Origin: Rhodococcus sp. 14-2483-1-2
Lineage (GTDB): Bacteria; Actinomycetota; Actinomycetes; Mycobacteriales; Mycobacteriaceae
Length of the DNA stretch: 64,000 nt
Assembly: GCF_002259405.1 (NCBI RefSeq)
Contig: NZ_NPFW01000022.1
Span: forward strand, 558,001-622,000
Direction: 5' to 3'
Below, piece by piece: positions 51,843 through 64,000 of the stretch. The translations under genes were made by a program, and so were the position numbers. A model generated the notes under the pieces. It was given only the letters and a program-made list of their open reading frames with translations. It was not told the origin of the DNA and searched no databases. Positions within the stretch are counted from its first letter, which is position 1. Each line of letters opens with the position of its first letter.

Positions 51843-52640
51843 ATGTTCGTGAAGACAGTGCACTCGGTATCCGCGCTCGTGATTGCAGCCACCCTGATTC
51901 TGGTCGGGTGCAGTGCGCAGTCCGATTCGACCGCGCCCGATGGACCCTCGGACGGTAGCGCGGTCCGAGGAGAGATCACGGTCTTCGCCGCGGCATCGCT
52001 TCGCGCGACGTTCACCGATCTCGGTACTCGATTCGAGGCCGAACACCCCGGCACCTCGGTGGAGTTCAGCTTCGCGGGCTCATCCGATCTGGCCGCGCAG
52101 CTGATCTCCGGCGCTCCTGCCGACGTCTTCGCCTCCGCGGATACCAAGAACATGACCGAGACGGTCGACGAGGGCCTGGTTGCGGGCGATCCCGTCGACT
52201 TCGCGTCGAACACTCTGACCATCGTGACCGCCCCCGGAAACCCGGACGGCATCACATCGTTCGCCGATCTCGCGAATCCCGACCTTCTCACGGTGATCTG
52301 CGCACCCCAAGTGCCGTGCGGCGCGGCGACGGCCTCGGTCGAAACTGCAACGGGCACTTCCGTCCCGGCCGTGAGCGAAGAATCCTCGGTCACCGACGTG
52401 CTGGGCAAGGTCACCTCGGGGCAGGCCGATGCCGGGCTGGTCTACGTCACCGACGCTGCCGGGGCAGGCGAGGCCGTGACCGCGGTGCCCTTCGAGGAGT
52501 CGAGCGAGGCCGTCAACACCTACCCGATCGCGACACTGAGCGGTTCCGGCAACCCGGACACAGCTCGCGCCTTCACCGAGTTCGTCACCGGACCCGTCGG
52601 ACGGGACGTACTCGGTCGAGCCGGCTTCGCCGCACCGTGA
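51843..52640 (+). CDS. modA: Molybdate ABC transporter substrate-binding lipoprotein
   Basis: ModA, 265 residues. Lipobox LILVGCSAQ (Cys about residue 23), then the periplasmic-binding domain with the oxyanion-binding [11 protein letters not shown] and [12 protein letters not shown] segments. It starts at an ATG behind GCAGGAG. The stop codon overlaps the modB GTG. Confidence 0.93.
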   Translation: MFVKTVHSVSALVIAATLILVGCSAQSDSTAPDGPSDGSAVRGEITVFAAASLRATFTDLGTRFEAEHPGTSVEFSFAGSSDLAAQLISGAPADVFASADTKNMTETVDEGLVAGDPVDFASNTLTIVTAPGNPDGITSFADLANPDLLTVICAPQVPCGAATASVETATGTSVPAVSEESSVTDVLGKVTSGQADAGLVYVTDAAGAGEAVTAVPFEESSEAVNTYPIATLSGSGNPDTARAFTEFVTGPVGRDVLGRAGFAAP

Positions 52641-53467
52641 CCGCTCGAGTCGCCAAAGGAGGAAGGTCCTCGGCCGGGCCCCGTCCGACCGTCGGAGTAC
52701 CACTGTGGATATTCGCACCGGCCGCCGTGGGCGCACTACTCGTCGTGTTGCCGCTGGCCGCGATGTTCACCCGCATCGATTGGTCGAATTTTCTCGGCCT
52801 CGTCACCTCCGAATCCGCTGTCGCGGCGCTGGTTCTCAGCCTGAAGACGGCGACGGCAAGCACCGTGGTGTGCGTGCTTCTCGGCGTGCCGATGGCCATC
52901 GTGCTCTCGCGCAGCTGGATCAGAGGGCTCTCGATCCTTCGCTCGCTCGTCGTACTGCCCTTGGTCCTGCCCCCGGTGGTCGGCGGCATCGCGCTCCTCT
53001 ACACCTTCGGACGCCAAGGGCTACTCGGCGAACATCTCGATGCGTTCGGGATTCGGATTGCATTCACCACCTCGGCCGTCGTGTTGGCGCAGGTGTTCGT
53101 GTCGTTGCCGTTCCTCGTCGTCAGTGTCGAGGGCGCGTTGCGCACGGCCGGTGACCGCTACGACGTGGTGGCTGCAACCCTGGGTGCCACCCCCACCACC
53201 GTCCTACGGCGAGTCACCGTTCCGCTGATACTTCCCGGACTGATATCAGGAACCGTTCTCGCCTTCGCTCGCGCACTCGGAGAATTCGGAGCGACGTTGA
53301 CCTTCGCCGGCTCCCTGGAGGGCGTGACCAGGACGCTGCCGCTGGAGATCTATCTGCAGCGCGAGAGCGACCCCGATGCCGCCGTGGCGCTGTCGATGGT
53401 TCTGATTCTCGTCGCGGCACTCGTCGTCGTGACCGCGCGCGGCACTCGATCGTCGGGAACGCTGTGA
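52637..53467 (+). CDS. modB: Molybdate ABC transporter permease
   Basis: ModB, 276 residues, with about six helices. The EAA-like cytoplasmic loop is [20 protein letters not shown], and [18 protein letters not shown] is typical for molybdate/tungstate permeases. GTG start overlapping modA; overlaps modC by 4 bp. Confidence 0.93.
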   Translation: MTARVAKGGRSSAGPRPTVGVPLWIFAPAAVGALLVVLPLAAMFTRIDWSNFLGLVTSESAVAALVLSLKTATASTVVCVLLGVPMAIVLSRSWIRGLSILRSLVVLPLVLPPVVGGIALLYTFGRQGLLGEHLDAFGIRIAFTTSAVVLAQVFVSLPFLVVSVEGALRTAGDRYDVVAATLGATPTTVLRRVTVPLILPGLISGTVLAFARALGEFGATLTFAGSLEGVTRTLPLEIYLQRESDPDAAVALSMVLILVAALVVVTARGTRSSGTL

Positions 53468-54564
53468 ACTCGCTGTACCTCCGGGCCACCCTCGGCGTCC
53501 GCGGAATCGATCTCGAACTCGACGCCAGGGAGGGAGAGACGGTCGCGGTCCTCGGGCCGAACGGGGCAGGCAAATCGACACTGCTGCAGATCGTCGCCGG
53601 CGTGGTGGCACCCGACGACGGAATCGTCCGACTCGGCGAGGACGTGTTGACCGACACCGCCTCGAACACCGTCGTGCCCATTCATGCCAGGGGCGTCGCG
53701 ACCCTGGCTCAGGAAGCTCTGTTGTTTCCCCACATGGACGCTCGCGCGAACGTGGCCTTCGCACCACGGAGCACCGGCGCGAACCGCGCCACCGCGCGAG
53801 CCGTGGCCGATACCTGGCTCGACGCGGTCGGAGCCTCCCACCTGGCCGACCGCCGCCCTGCACAGTTGTCCGGCGGTCAGGCTCAACGTATCGCCATCGC
53901 GCGCGCTCTTGCGGCCGATCCACGACTGCTGTTGCTCGACGAACCCCTGGCCGCGCTGGACGTCGATACGGCACCGGGCATTCGGCGAGTGCTGCGCACG
54001 GTGCTGCGCGAGAGCGGGCGTACGGCCTTGATCGTGACCCACGATCTGCTCGACGTCGTCGCACTCGCCGATTCCGTCGTGGTCGTCGACGGTGGACGCG
54101 TCGTCGAGCGCGGGTCGGTCACCGAGGTCCTGACCGCGCCTCGCAGCGAATTCGGTGCCCGCATCGCCGGGGTGAACCTGCTCTCGGGACGGGCTGTCGA
54201 CGCCGACGACTCGACCTCCCTGAATACGAATTGGGGAGTGACGGTCCACGGCTCCGGGCGGCACGCCACCGGAACTCCACTGGTGGCGGTCTTCTCCCCC
54301 GCCGCCGTGTCGGTACACCCGACTGCCCCACACGCCAGCCCCCGCAACGTGTTCGAGGTGGTGATCGAGGAGATGGAGGTACAGGGCTCCGGCATCCGTG
54401 TCAGGTCACGTCCGCAACCCGACGGGTCTCCCGGCATGGCCGCCGACATCACCCCTGCAGCGGTATCGGATCTCGGGCTCGAGCCCGGACGCCGGGTGTT
54501 CTTCGTCATCAAGAGCCACGAGGTGGCACTGCACCCCGCGTTACCGTCCCAGCCCGACCGATAG
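53464..54564 (+). CDS. modC: Molybdate ABC transporter ATP-binding protein
   Basis: ModC, 366 residues. Walker [10 protein letters not shown], signature [10 protein letters not shown], Walker [13 protein letters not shown], then a C-terminal TOBE domain ([20 protein letters not shown]) that binds molybdate and can inhibit the transporter. Its stop codon abuts the convergent MATE stop codon. Confidence 0.93.
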   Translation: MNSLYLRATLGVRGIDLELDAREGETVAVLGPNGAGKSTLLQIVAGVVAPDDGIVRLGEDVLTDTASNTVVPIHARGVATLAQEALLFPHMDARANVAFAPRSTGANRATARAVADTWLDAVGASHLADRRPAQLSGGQAQRIAIARALAADPRLLLLDEPLAALDVDTAPGIRRVLRTVLRESGRTALIVTHDLLDVVALADSVVVVDGGRVVERGSVTEVLTAPRSEFGARIAGVNLLSGRAVDADDSTSLNTNWGVTVHGSGRHATGTPLVAVFSPAAVSVHPTAPHASPRNVFEVVIEEMEVQGSGIRVRSRPQPDGSPGMAADITPAAVSDLGLEPGRRVFFVIKSHEVALHPALPSQPDR

Positions 54565-55893
54565 TCAGTGGCGTAGTTGGCGGTCGCTGCCGATCACCAG
54601 CCACTTACCGGACAGCACCCGGCCCGCGACGGCGAGCACGCGCAGGGCAACGAAGACGCCGAGCCCTGTCCAGATCCCGACCAACCCCCAGTCGAACACC
54701 AGAGCCGACCAGATGAACGGCAGAAAACCCACGACGGCGCAGGCCATGGTGGCGTTCCTCAGAAAACAAGCGTCACCACTGCCGAGCAGCACACCGTCCA
54801 ACGCGAACACCACCCCGGCGATGGGGATGATCGCGACGAAGATCCACCAGATCGCGTGCATCTCGTCGATGACCGACGCGTCGGTGGTGAACAGCTCCGG
54901 GACGAACGATCGCCCGACGGCGAACACGCAGGCGAGGACGACCGCGAACACCGTCGACCATGCCGTCAATCGCCACGCCAGGGCGCGCGCATCCTCGATC
55001 CTGCTCGCGCCGAGGGCCGCTCCGACCAGGGTCTGAGCGGCGATTGCCAGCGAATCGAGCATCAACGACACCAGGTTCCACATGTGCAGTACCACCTGGT
55101 TGGCGGCGACCGAGGCCGCGCCGAACCTCGACGCCACCGCAGCAGCGGACAGAAAGCAGGCCTGAAACGCCAGACTCCGCACGATCAGGTCGCGGCCCAG
55201 CACCAGTTGCGCGCGCATCACCGACCAGCGCGGTCGCAATTCGGTGCTCGCCCGCACGACTGCGACGACGAACAACGCACCGGCGACGCCCTGACCGATC
55301 ACGTTCGCCACAGCCGATCCCACCAGCCCCAGCCGTGGGAATCCGAGCAACCCATGAACCAGAAGTGGGCACAACACCGCCGACACTGCGAAGCCGAACA
55401 CGACGAAACGCAGTGGTGTCACCGTGTTCTGGACTCCGCGCATCCATCCGTTTCCGGCCAGCGACACCAGAATGAACGGCACACCGAGCAGAGCCACCCG
55501 CAGCCACGCGACGGCCTCGGCGGCGATGTCACCGCCGCCGGTCAGTACCGACACCACGGGCTCGGCCGCGAGCTGCATCGCCGCGACGATGACGATGCCG
55601 ATCGCGAAGGCCAACCAGGTTGCCTGCACACCCTCACCGACGGCATCACGTTCGCGACCGGCACCGTGCATACGAGCCGCACGGGCGGTCGTGCCGTAGG
55701 ACAGAAAAGTGAGCTGGGTGCTGACCTGGGCCAGAACGAGTCCGCCTATCGCCAGACCCGCGAGCGCCAAGGCACCGAGCCTTCCGACCACGGCGGCGTC
55801 GAACAACAGGTAGAGGGGTTCGGCGGCAAGGACGCCGAGGGAGGGCAGCGACAGGCCGAGAATCTTTCGAGCGGTGACCGGAGTGGAGCTCAC
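54565..55893 (-). CDS. MATE-family efflux transporter (DinF-like)
   Basis: A 442-residue, 12-helix membrane protein of the DinF branch. Segments: LSLPSLGVLAAEPLYLLFDA, GLAIGGLVLAQVSTQLTFLS and AANQVVLHMWNLVSLMLDSL. It likely exports drugs or metabolites by cation antiport. GTG start overlaps the nrnA stop codon (GTGA). Its position after nrnA matches mycobacteria (Rv2836c). Confidence 0.9.
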   Translation of the reverse strand: MSSTPVTARKILGLSLPSLGVLAAEPLYLLFDAAVVGRLGALALAGLAIGGLVLAQVSTQLTFLSYGTTARAARMHGAGRERDAVGEGVQATWLAFAIGIVIVAAMQLAAEPVVSVLTGGGDIAAEAVAWLRVALLGVPFILVSLAGNGWMRGVQNTVTPLRFVVFGFAVSAVLCPLLVHGLLGFPRLGLVGSAVANVIGQGVAGALFVVAVVRASTELRPRWSVMRAQLVLGRDLIVRSLAFQACFLSAAAVASRFGAASVAANQVVLHMWNLVSLMLDSLAIAAQTLVGAALGASRIEDARALAWRLTAWSTVFAVVLACVFAVGRSFVPELFTTDASVIDEMHAIWWIFVAIIPIAGVVFALDGVLLGSGDACFLRNATMACAVVGFLPFIWSALVFDWGLVGIWTGLGVFVALRVLAVAGRVLSGKWLVIGSDRQLRH

Positions 55894-56888
55894 GACGCCG
55901 AGAGTGCCCCGCGCAGCGCCTCGATCACGTCGGGCAGATCGCCGGTCGCGGTGTAGCCGGCCGCGTTGCGGTGCCCGCCGCCGCCGAGTTCGCATGCCAC
56001 CGCCGAAACGTCGACCTCGGTCTTCGAGCGCAGGGAGACCACCCAGACCGAGCCGAAGTCCTGCTGCTTGAGCACTGCGGCCACCTCTGCTTCGGAGGTG
56101 GTGCGCACGATGTCGATCACGCTCTCGATTTCCTCGGACCGCAGTCCGGCGGAATCCTCGCTCCGGATGACGGCGTACACCAGCCCTCGTCCGCCGGCTG
56201 CGTCGGGAATCAAGGATGCCGAACCGAGCACGGACCCGAGCATCGGCAGCCAGTCGAACGGGTGGGTGTCGAGCAGCTTGCGGGCGATGTGAGCGCCGTC
56301 GATCCCCGTGGCCAACAGTCTCTCGGCCAGCAGATGAGAACCCGGGCGAACCCAGCGGAACGAACCGGTGTCGGTGACCAAGCCAGCGAACAGCAGGTGG
56401 GCGAGATCGGCGTCGATCTCGACGCCCCACCGGTCGAGCAGACGCGCGATCACGGCGGTGGTGGACTCGGCGGATGCATGCACCACGTTCAGCGTTCCGA
56501 AGCGAGTGTTGCTGCGGTGGTGATCGATGACGAGGCTGGCCGACGCCGTATCGAGCCGGTCGCCCAACGAACCCAACCGACCCCGACTTCCGGCGTCGAC
56601 CGTGACCACCAGGTCGACGGTCTCGGTGACCCGGTCGGCGTCGACCAGAAGATGCCTACCGGGCAACTCGTCCATCGACTCCGGCAGGGACGCCGGTGCA
56701 GCGAACGCCACCTGGACGGTCGCGCCGCGACGTTCGAGCACCGAACCGAGCGCGAGCCCACTGCCGATCGTGTCGGCATCGGGCTGGACGTGACACAGCA
56801 CGGTCACCGAGGATGCACGTTCGAGCATCTCGATCGCCTGCGCCAAATCCTCGTCGGTCTCCGACACCGACCCCGAACCATCGGACAT
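55890..56888 (-). CDS. nrnA: DHH/DHHA1 phosphoesterase (bifunctional nanoRNase/PAP phosphatase)
   Basis: NrnA, 332 residues, degrades short oligoribonucleotides and dephosphorylates 3'-phosphoadenosine 5'-phosphate; in mycobacteria it also cleaves cyclic dinucleotides. Motifs: VLCHVQPDADTIGSGLALG, VTVDAGSRGRLG, VIDHHRSNTRFG (DHH) and the DHHA1 ELGGGGHRNAAGY. It starts at the ATG 56886-56888, one base after the rbfA stop codon. Confidence 0.93.
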   Translation of the reverse strand: MSDGSGSVSETDEDLAQAIEMLERASSVTVLCHVQPDADTIGSGLALGSVLERRGATVQVAFAAPASLPESMDELPGRHLLVDADRVTETVDLVVTVDAGSRGRLGSLGDRLDTASASLVIDHHRSNTRFGTLNVVHASAESTTAVIARLLDRWGVEIDADLAHLLFAGLVTDTGSFRWVRPGSHLLAERLLATGIDGAHIARKLLDTHPFDWLPMLGSVLGSASLIPDAAGGRGLVYAVIRSEDSAGLRSEEIESVIDIVRTTSEAEVAAVLKQQDFGSVWVVSLRSKTEVDVSAVACELGGGGHRNAAGYTATGDLPDVIEALRGALSAS

Positions 56889-56889
56889 G

Positions 56890-57390
56890 TCAGTCGGCTT
56901 CGGCGGGCTCGACGTCTGCAGGAGTGGAGCCTGCGGAATGACCATCTGTGTCTGCGACTTCGCGCGGAGCCTTGTACGGGTCCGGATCCCCGGCGGGCTT
57001 GGCGTTCGCACGGGCGCGGGCCAGTTCCTCGTCGGCCACGCGGGCACGCTCGAGAAGGTCTTCCATGTGGCGCGCGGTGTCGGGCACCGTGTCGGTCACG
57101 AACGTCAAGGTCGGTGTGTACCGCACACCCGTCCCGGCTCCGACCTTCGAGCGCAGCACGCCCTTGGCCTTCTCCAGTCCTGCCGCGGCCGCCTGAAGAT
57201 CGGGCGGCGTATCGAGGTCTTCACCCATCACGGTGTAGTACACCGTGGCGTCGTGCAGGTCGGCCGTCACCTTGGTGTCGGTGATGGTCACGAATGCCAG
57301 CCGTGGATCCTTGATCTCGTGATCGATCGCCGTTGCAACGATTGCGGCGATTCGCTTGGACAACTTACGAGCCCTGGCCTGATCCACCAC
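56890..57390 (-). CDS. rbfA: Ribosome-binding factor A with repeat-bearing C-terminus
   Basis: RbfA, about 166 residues, 30S maturation and cold-shock factor. Core signature: [20 protein letters not shown] and [20 protein letters not shown]. The C-terminal 25 residues (ending [17 protein letters not shown]) come from one copy of the dispersed 33-bp repeat. The GTG at 57390 has a GAGGAG 10 nt away; GTG 57399 and 57387 are alternatives. Downstream genes nrnA and MATE follow as in mycobacteria. Confidence 0.92.
   Translation of the reverse strand: MVDQARARKLSKRIAAIVATAIDHEIKDPRLAFVTITDTKVTADLHDATVYYTVMGEDLDTPPDLQAAAAGLEKAKGVLRSKVGAGTGVRYTPTLTFVTDTVPDTARHMEDLLERARVADEELARARANAKPAGDPDPYKAPREVADTDGHSAGSTPADVEPAEAD
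56919..56948 (+). repeat. Single copy of the 33-bp element in rbfA
   Basis: CAGGAGTGGAGCCTGCGGAA followed by TGACCATCTG matches the third copy at 27901-27930 at 29 of 30 positions (one C-to-T change). Read on the minus strand by rbfA as GHSAGSTPA. Confidence 0.9.
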
Positions 57391-57493
57391 GACAATCACA
57401 CTCCTCTTTCATGGCCGAACGTCGATTTCGATACGACGTAGCGGCGGTTGTGCACTTCACGTCTGCCGAGCAGTGCTCGGCGGACATCCCGGA

Positions 57494-57784
57494 TCAATCC
57501 TCGGGTCCGAAGATTCTCCGGCGTACTGCCAACAGTTCCAGATCGTGGCGTTCGGCGACATGCCGTTCGCACTCGTCCAGTTTGTCGTGTAACAGGTCGA
57601 CATCGGTACCGGCTGCGGCAACCCCCAGTAGGGATCGCCGAATACGTTCTCGCTCACCCGTTTCGGCAGCCGAGACACCCAGCCGTTGCAGATCACCGAG
57701 GACCGGTTCCATCATCGACCGCTTCTCGGCGAGCGAACGCACATCCCCCAACAACACGTCCAACTCCAGAGCACCCAGATACAC
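57494..57784 (-). CDS. DUF503 family protein
   Basis: A 96-residue DUF503 (YlxP/P15-like) protein, found next to rbfA/infB in many Gram-positive bacteria. Typical sequence: LELDVLLGDVRSLAEKRSMM. YlxP in other species affects ribosome assembly; no activity is established here. It lies 103 bp upstream of rbfA and after two hairpins following infB. Confidence 0.88.
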   Translation of the reverse strand: MYLGALELDVLLGDVRSLAEKRSMMEPVLGDLQRLGVSAAETGERERIRRSLLGVAAAGTDVDLLHDKLDECERHVAERHDLELLAVRRRIFGPED

Positions 57785-57816
57785 GCTGACGTCCTTCGAT
57801 CAGCTTCGACGACAAA

Positions 57817-57853
57817 GCCGGTGGTGGTACATATGTCGTACCACCACCGGCTC
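57817..57853 (-). terminator. 15-bp perfect hairpin upstream of DUF503 gene
   Basis: AGCCGGTGGTGGTAC (57817-57831), 7-nt loop, GTACCACCACCGGCT (57839-57853). A very stable stem between infB and the DUF503 gene. Confidence 0.75.
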
Positions 57854-57909
57854 GAAAGTCGGAGCGCAGTGTCACTCCCCTGGCTTCACCACCGAGCCGA
57901 CGCGACCGG

Positions 57910-57933
57910 ATGCGGAGCCGAGTGGCTCCGCAT
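57910..57933 (-). terminator. Hairpin right after infB
   Basis: ATGCGGAGCC-GAGT-GGCTCCGCAT: 10-bp perfect stem, 5 bp after the infB stop codon. No U-tract. Confidence 0.7.
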
Positions 57934-57938
57934 CTGTT

Positions 57939-60842
<2,904 letters not shown>

Positions 60843-60939
60843 TGCTCTCCTCACTGAGAGGCCGAGCGAGGCTTGGTGCCCGCACGACCTCGGGTTATCT
60901 CCGATGGACGTTCATCGTTGGTGCTTCACGGTGTGCTCA

Positions 60940-61272
60940 TCAGTGCTGTTGCCTGTTCTTGTCGACGGGTGTTGCTCTTGTCGTGTCCTCGGCCTGCAGC
61001 TGTTCGTGCTCGTCGAGCACGGCTGTCACTGCGGACGATTCCACATTTCCCGATATCCGAAACGCGCGACCGAAGACTCGGCGTCGTTCCGCATTGTGCA
61101 GGCATTCTCGGCTGTAGTGCAACCACGCACCACGACCGGACATCGAATGCCGGATGTCGGGGACGAGAGCGAATTCGTGCGAACCAGCTTCTCGAACCAC
61201 GATCCTCAACAGATCGGTGGCCGGCACTCGCTCCCTGCACCCGATGCATGTACGAATCGGCCGGCTTGTCAC
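60940..61272 (-). CDS. ylxR: YlxR (DUF448) family protein
   Basis: A 110-residue small RNA-binding protein encoded between nusA and infB in most Gram-positive bacteria. Motifs: PIRTCIGCRERVPATDLLR and GRGAWLHYSRECLHNAERR. GTG start. YlxR binds nucleoid or RNase P in other organisms. It is followed 97 bp later by infB. Confidence 0.92.
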   Translation of the reverse strand: MTSRPIRTCIGCRERVPATDLLRIVVREAGSHEFALVPDIRHSMSGRGAWLHYSRECLHNAERRRVFGRAFRISGNVESSAVTAVLDEHEQLQAEDTTRATPVDKNRQQH

Positions 61273-61368
61273 TACCGGATACTCGCGTTCATGCCTCTGA
61301 GCGAAGAGGTCGTTACCGAACCATCGACCACTCTACCGCTGTATTGCCCCGAACTCCGCATTCCGGCC

Positions 61369-62376
61369 CTACGCGCTGGTCGTCTCGGGTGCCGCCGCAT
61401 CACTGCGGATGTCGATGCGCCAACCGGTCAACCGAGCGGCCAGTCGAGCGTTCTGCCCTTCCTTCCCGATGGCCAGAGAGAGCTGGTACTCGGGAACGAC
61501 GACACGGGCCGCACGAGCAGCTGCGTCGACGACGGTCACCGACACAACCTTCGATGGGGACAGAGCATTCCCGACGAAGGTGGCCGGGTCCTCGTCGAAG
61601 TCGATGATGTCGATCTTCTCGCCTGCCAGTTCGCTCATCACGTTGCGCACGCGCTGCCCCATCGGTCCGATGCAGGCGCCCTTGGCGTTGAGACCGGACA
61701 CGGTGGACGCGACGGCGATCTTGGAGCGGTGCCCCGACTCGCGGGCCACTGCCACGATGTCGACCGATCCGTCGGCGATCTCGGGCACTTCGAGGGCGAA
61801 CAGCTTGCGCACCAGATTGGGGTGGGTGCGCGACAGCGTGATCTGCGGGCCCCGGTTGCCCCGGGCGACTCCGACGACGTAGCACTTGATGCGTTCGCCG
61901 TGCTCGTAGCTTTCACCCGGCACCTGCTCGGCGGGCGGCAGGAGGCCGTCGGCTCCGTTGGCGTCACTGCCGATGCGGACGATGACGGTGCCCTTGGCGT
62001 TGGCCCGCGTGTCGCGCTGGATGACACCGTTGACGATCTCACCCTCGTGGGTGGAGTACTCGCCGAACGATCGCTCGTGCTCGGCGTCGCGTAGGCGTTG
62101 CAGGATGACCTGACGCGCCGTGGTCGCCGCGATGCGTCCGAAGCCTTCCGGGGTGTCGTCCCACTCGGAGATCACATTGCCGTCGGCGTCGATTTCCTTG
62201 GCCATCACGCGAACGGAGCCGGTCTTGCGATCGACGTCGATCCACGCGTTGGACTGATGCCCCTCGGTGTGCCGGTAGGCCGTCAGCAATGCGGTCTGAA
62301 TCGTCGAGATCACCATCTCGATCGGAATTCCCTTGTCCGCCTCGATGGCACGCAATGCGGCGATGTCGATATTCAC
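61369..62376 (-). CDS. nusA: Transcription termination/antitermination factor NusA
   Basis: NusA, 335 residues. N-terminal RNA-polymerase-binding domain (about 1-105), S1 domain ([20 protein letters not shown]), two KH domains ([38 protein letters not shown] and [20 protein letters not shown]). The C-terminal acidic repeats of proteobacteria are absent, as usual in actinobacteria. GTG start overlaps the rimP stop codon. Confidence 0.97.
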   Translation of the reverse strand: MNIDIAALRAIEADKGIPIEMVISTIQTALLTAYRHTEGHQSNAWIDVDRKTGSVRVMAKEIDADGNVISEWDDTPEGFGRIAATTARQVILQRLRDAEHERSFGEYSTHEGEIVNGVIQRDTRANAKGTVIVRIGSDANGADGLLPPAEQVPGESYEHGERIKCYVVGVARGNRGPQITLSRTHPNLVRKLFALEVPEIADGSVDIVAVARESGHRSKIAVASTVSGLNAKGACIGPMGQRVRNVMSELAGEKIDIIDFDEDPATFVGNALSPSKVVSVTVVDAAARAARVVVPEYQLSLAIGKEGQNARLAARLTGWRIDIRSDAAAPETTSA

Positions 62377-62948
62377 TTGTCCGACCCTTCTTCCGGTGCT
62401 TCCACGTCCACGATCTCATCGGTGTTCGCGGGTGACGGCCTACTGCCGACCACGCCACCCGCCAGGTCCATCTCTTCGGCGCTGGGCCGCGAGAACTCCA
62501 CCTGCACAACAGCTTTCACAACATCGGACAGTGCGACGGAGCGGGTCGACAGCACACCCTTCTCCTTGATCACCACGTTGACCGAATCGTCGTCGAGTAC
62601 ACCGACGCGACCGTCGAACTTGGCGTCGGCGAGTTCGATGCGCACCTTGCGTCCGCGGGCCCGACGCCAATGCCGTGCCTCGGTCAGTGGGCGGTCGATT
62701 CCGGGTGTGGTGACTTCCAACGTGTACGGAGCTTCCCCGAAATCCGTCACGGCATCGAAGGCGTCGGAGATCTCGCGGCTCAGTTCCGGGAGCGCGTCGA
62801 GGTCGATTCCCTCTTCGCGATCGACCATGATCCGCACTGCACTGTGCTTGCCTGCGGCGACGACGTTCACGTCTTCGAGGTCGTAGCCCCGTTCTCGAAC
62901 GAGGTCGGCGAGCAGTTCGACAACCCTTTCCTTGGACGGAACAGGCAT
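62373..62948 (-). CDS. rimP: Ribosome maturation factor RimP
   Basis: RimP, 191 residues, 30S subunit assembly. Typical sequence: [20 protein letters not shown], the acidic [20 protein letters not shown] and [21 protein letters not shown] disordered acidic tail ([15 protein letters not shown]) follows. The ATG 62946-62948 gives the standard start. It heads the rimP-nusA-ylxR-infB operon. Confidence 0.95.
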   Translation of the reverse strand: MPVPSKERVVELLADLVRERGYDLEDVNVVAAGKHSAVRIMVDREEGIDLDALPELSREISDAFDAVTDFGEAPYTLEVTTPGIDRPLTEARHWRRARGRKVRIELADAKFDGRVGVLDDDSVNVVIKEKGVLSTRSVALSDVVKAVVQVEFSRPSAEEMDLAGGVVGSRPSPANTDEIVDVEAPEEGSDK

Positions 62949-63116
62949 GTCGCGAACTCCTCGTGTGTAGTTGTGGGCGATCCGGCGTACGGCAGCCGGA
63001 CTGCGTTTGGTGAACCAACAGCCTACCGCCCCGCAGACAGTGCTCGTGACCACGATCGGCCGACGCGACACGCGGGCGCGGCTCGTGCGAGCGCTGCGGT
63101 CTGGCACGATATCGGA
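62949..63116. other. 168-bp divergent promoter region
   Basis: Contains the promoter of the rimP-nusA-infB operon (minus) and of the Tat-lipoprotein gene (plus). No palindrome or gene is visible. Confidence 0.5.
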
Positions 63117-63620
63117 GTGCCAACGCCGACCGTCCCCTTCGCGCTCAATCGCCGCGGGTTGTTCCGACTCGCCGGTGTCGCAGCTCTGTCCGCGGCCACC
63201 GTGTCGACTGTTGCGGCCTGCGGCCAGGAGACGATCTCGGGTCCTGCCCTCGACACCCTCACAGCGCAGTTGCGCGCTGCCCGCGCCGATGCCGCAGATG
63301 CCACCGCGGCCGCGACGGTGATCACCGACTACGCAGCCGCACTGGGGATCGTCGCGGCGCAGCGCACCGAGCACGCCGAAGCGCTCGACACCGAGATCGC
63401 GCGCGCCACCGGCGCCTCGACCGAGACGTCGTCGGCGACGGCCACCACGACACCCGCTCCCACGACGCCGCCGCCCGATCTCGCCGCCGTACGGGAGATG
63501 TTGACTTCCTCCGCTCGCAGCGCAGCAGATGCCGCTCGTAACGAAAGCGGTTACCGGGCAGGCCTTCTCGGTTCCATCAGTGCCTCGTGCACGGTCTCGG
63601 CCCTGGTGGTTCTGGCATGA
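63117..63620 (+). CDS. Tat-exported lipoprotein, unknown function
   Basis: A 167-residue predicted lipoprotein. The twin-arginine signal [15 protein letters not shown] is followed by a lipobox VSTVAACGQ (Cys about residue 36). The mature part is alanine-rich and helical ([20 protein letters not shown], then a Thr/Pro-rich linker). Starts at a GTG. Overlaps the following DUF4439 gene by 4 bp; the pair resembles mycobacterial Rv2843-Rv2844. Confidence 0.8.
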   Translation: MPTPTVPFALNRRGLFRLAGVAALSAATVSTVAACGQETISGPALDTLTAQLRAARADAADATAAATVITDYAAALGIVAAQRTEHAEALDTEIARATGASTETSSATATTTPAPTTPPPDLAAVREMLTSSARSAADAARNESGYRAGLLGSISASCTVSALVVLA

Positions 63621-64000
63621 GCGATCTCGGCCCGGAACAGCAAGGCCTCGTCGATGCACTCCACGCCGAGTACGCGGCGGTGTTCGCCTACGGCGTCGTC
63701 GCGGCGTTCTCGAACCCCACGCGCGCCGACGTGGTGGCGTCGAACACTGCCGCTCACCGCGCCCGCCGAGACGCGACCATCGATGCACTCCAGGCGGCGA
63801 GTGTCACAGTGCCGCTGCCCGATCCGGCATATGCGTCCCCGTTCCCGGTGACCGACGCGATCTCGGCTGCACAGTTGGCCGCACAGGCCGAGATCGACAC
63901 GAGTATCGCGTGGCGTTCGCTGATCGAACGCAGCCGGTCGGGAGCGACCCGCGACATGGGGGTGCAGGCGCTGACCGACGCCGCGGTTCGCCTCGCGACG
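63617..64000 (+). CDS. DUF4439 ferritin-like protein, N-terminal part
   Basis: Cut by the right edge; 128 codons are present. The sequence starts [20 protein letters not shown], with the acidic and aromatic residues typical of the DUF4439 ferritin-like helical bundle ([25 protein letters not shown]). Metal binding in this family is predicted rather than shown. The ATG overlaps the lipoprotein stop codon (ATGA). Confidence 0.85.
   Translation, partial: MSDLGPEQQGLVDALHAEYAAVFAYGVVAAFSNPTRADVVASNTAAHRARRDATIDALQAASVTVPLPDPAYASPFPVTDAISAAQLAAQAEIDTSIAWRSLIERSRSGATRDMGVQALTDAAVRLAT

Noticed and set aside
55877..55892. GGAGTGGAGC near the MATE start considered as another repeat copy
   Set aside because: Only 10 bp match the core and the flanks differ; expected by chance at this GC content.

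Overview
The window is a high-GC actinobacterial chromosome segment. Gene content and order suggest a member of the Mycobacteriales close to Rhodococcus: an actinobacterial 14-gene nuo operon, a Ppm-type polyprenol-phosphate mannosyltransferase, a PptT-type phosphopantetheinyl transferase, and the order rimP-nusA-ylxR-infB-rbfA-nrnA-MATE ... phosphoesterase-pptT-truB ... ribF-rpsO-pnp-M16 protease ... dapB, which from memory resembles Mycobacterium tuberculosis Rv2842c to Rv2773c. The genus is an inference. I found no rRNA, tRNA, CRISPR array, transposase or integrase.

Layout. 1-5.4 kb: a truncated OFA-type MFS transporter, small enzymes, dapB, an orphan ABC ATPase and a zinc alcohol dehydrogenase. 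5.5-14.8 kb: a minus-strand cluster of aldehyde dehydrogenase, APC permease, GMC (choline-dehydrogenase-like) oxidoreductase, a cNMP/CBS/DUF294 signalling protein and a GH63/MGH1-like glucosidase. 15-17.4 kb: small accessory genes and a TetR/DUF4188 divergent pair. 17.4-33.1 kb: nuoA-N for proton-pumping NADH dehydrogenase (complex I), almost all joined by 4-nt start/stop overlaps. 33.4-39.8 kb: aquaporin, a receiver-like protein, lipoprotein, ComB, Ppm synthase, a broken SDR gene, an acyltransferase and a TetR regulator with a clear operator palindrome. 39.7-45.1 kb: M16 protease, pnp, rpsO, ribF. 45.2-48.6 kb (plus strand): a manganese/zinc ABC importer and its DtxR/MntR-type regulator. 48.6-51.2 kb: truB, pptT, phosphoesterase. 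51.4-54.6 kb (plus): HTH-Mop regulator and modABC molybdate importer. 54.6-62.9 kb: MATE, nrnA, rbfA, DUF503, infB, ylxR, nusA, rimP. 63.1-64 kb: Tat lipoprotein and DUF4439 ferritin-like protein (cut by the window edge).

The most unusual signal is a dispersed, partly tandem 33-bp (11-codon) repeat. It occurs three times at the 5' end of nuoG, about two and a half times in the opposite orientation at the 3' end of the same gene, and once near the 3' end of rbfA, 29 kb away. Each copy is read in frame and adds a low-complexity hydrophilic tail. This looks like a small repetitive element that colonises protein termini, loosely comparable to the palindromic elements inserted into Rickettsia genes but not palindromic. 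Other points worth checking are the decayed SDR gene, an operator overlapping a probably leaderless tetR start, several leaderless-type promoters exactly 7 nt from a GTG, long perfect hairpins around pnp and infB, and a signalling protein (cNMP/CBS/DUF294) fused by overlap to a betaine-type oxidation cluster.
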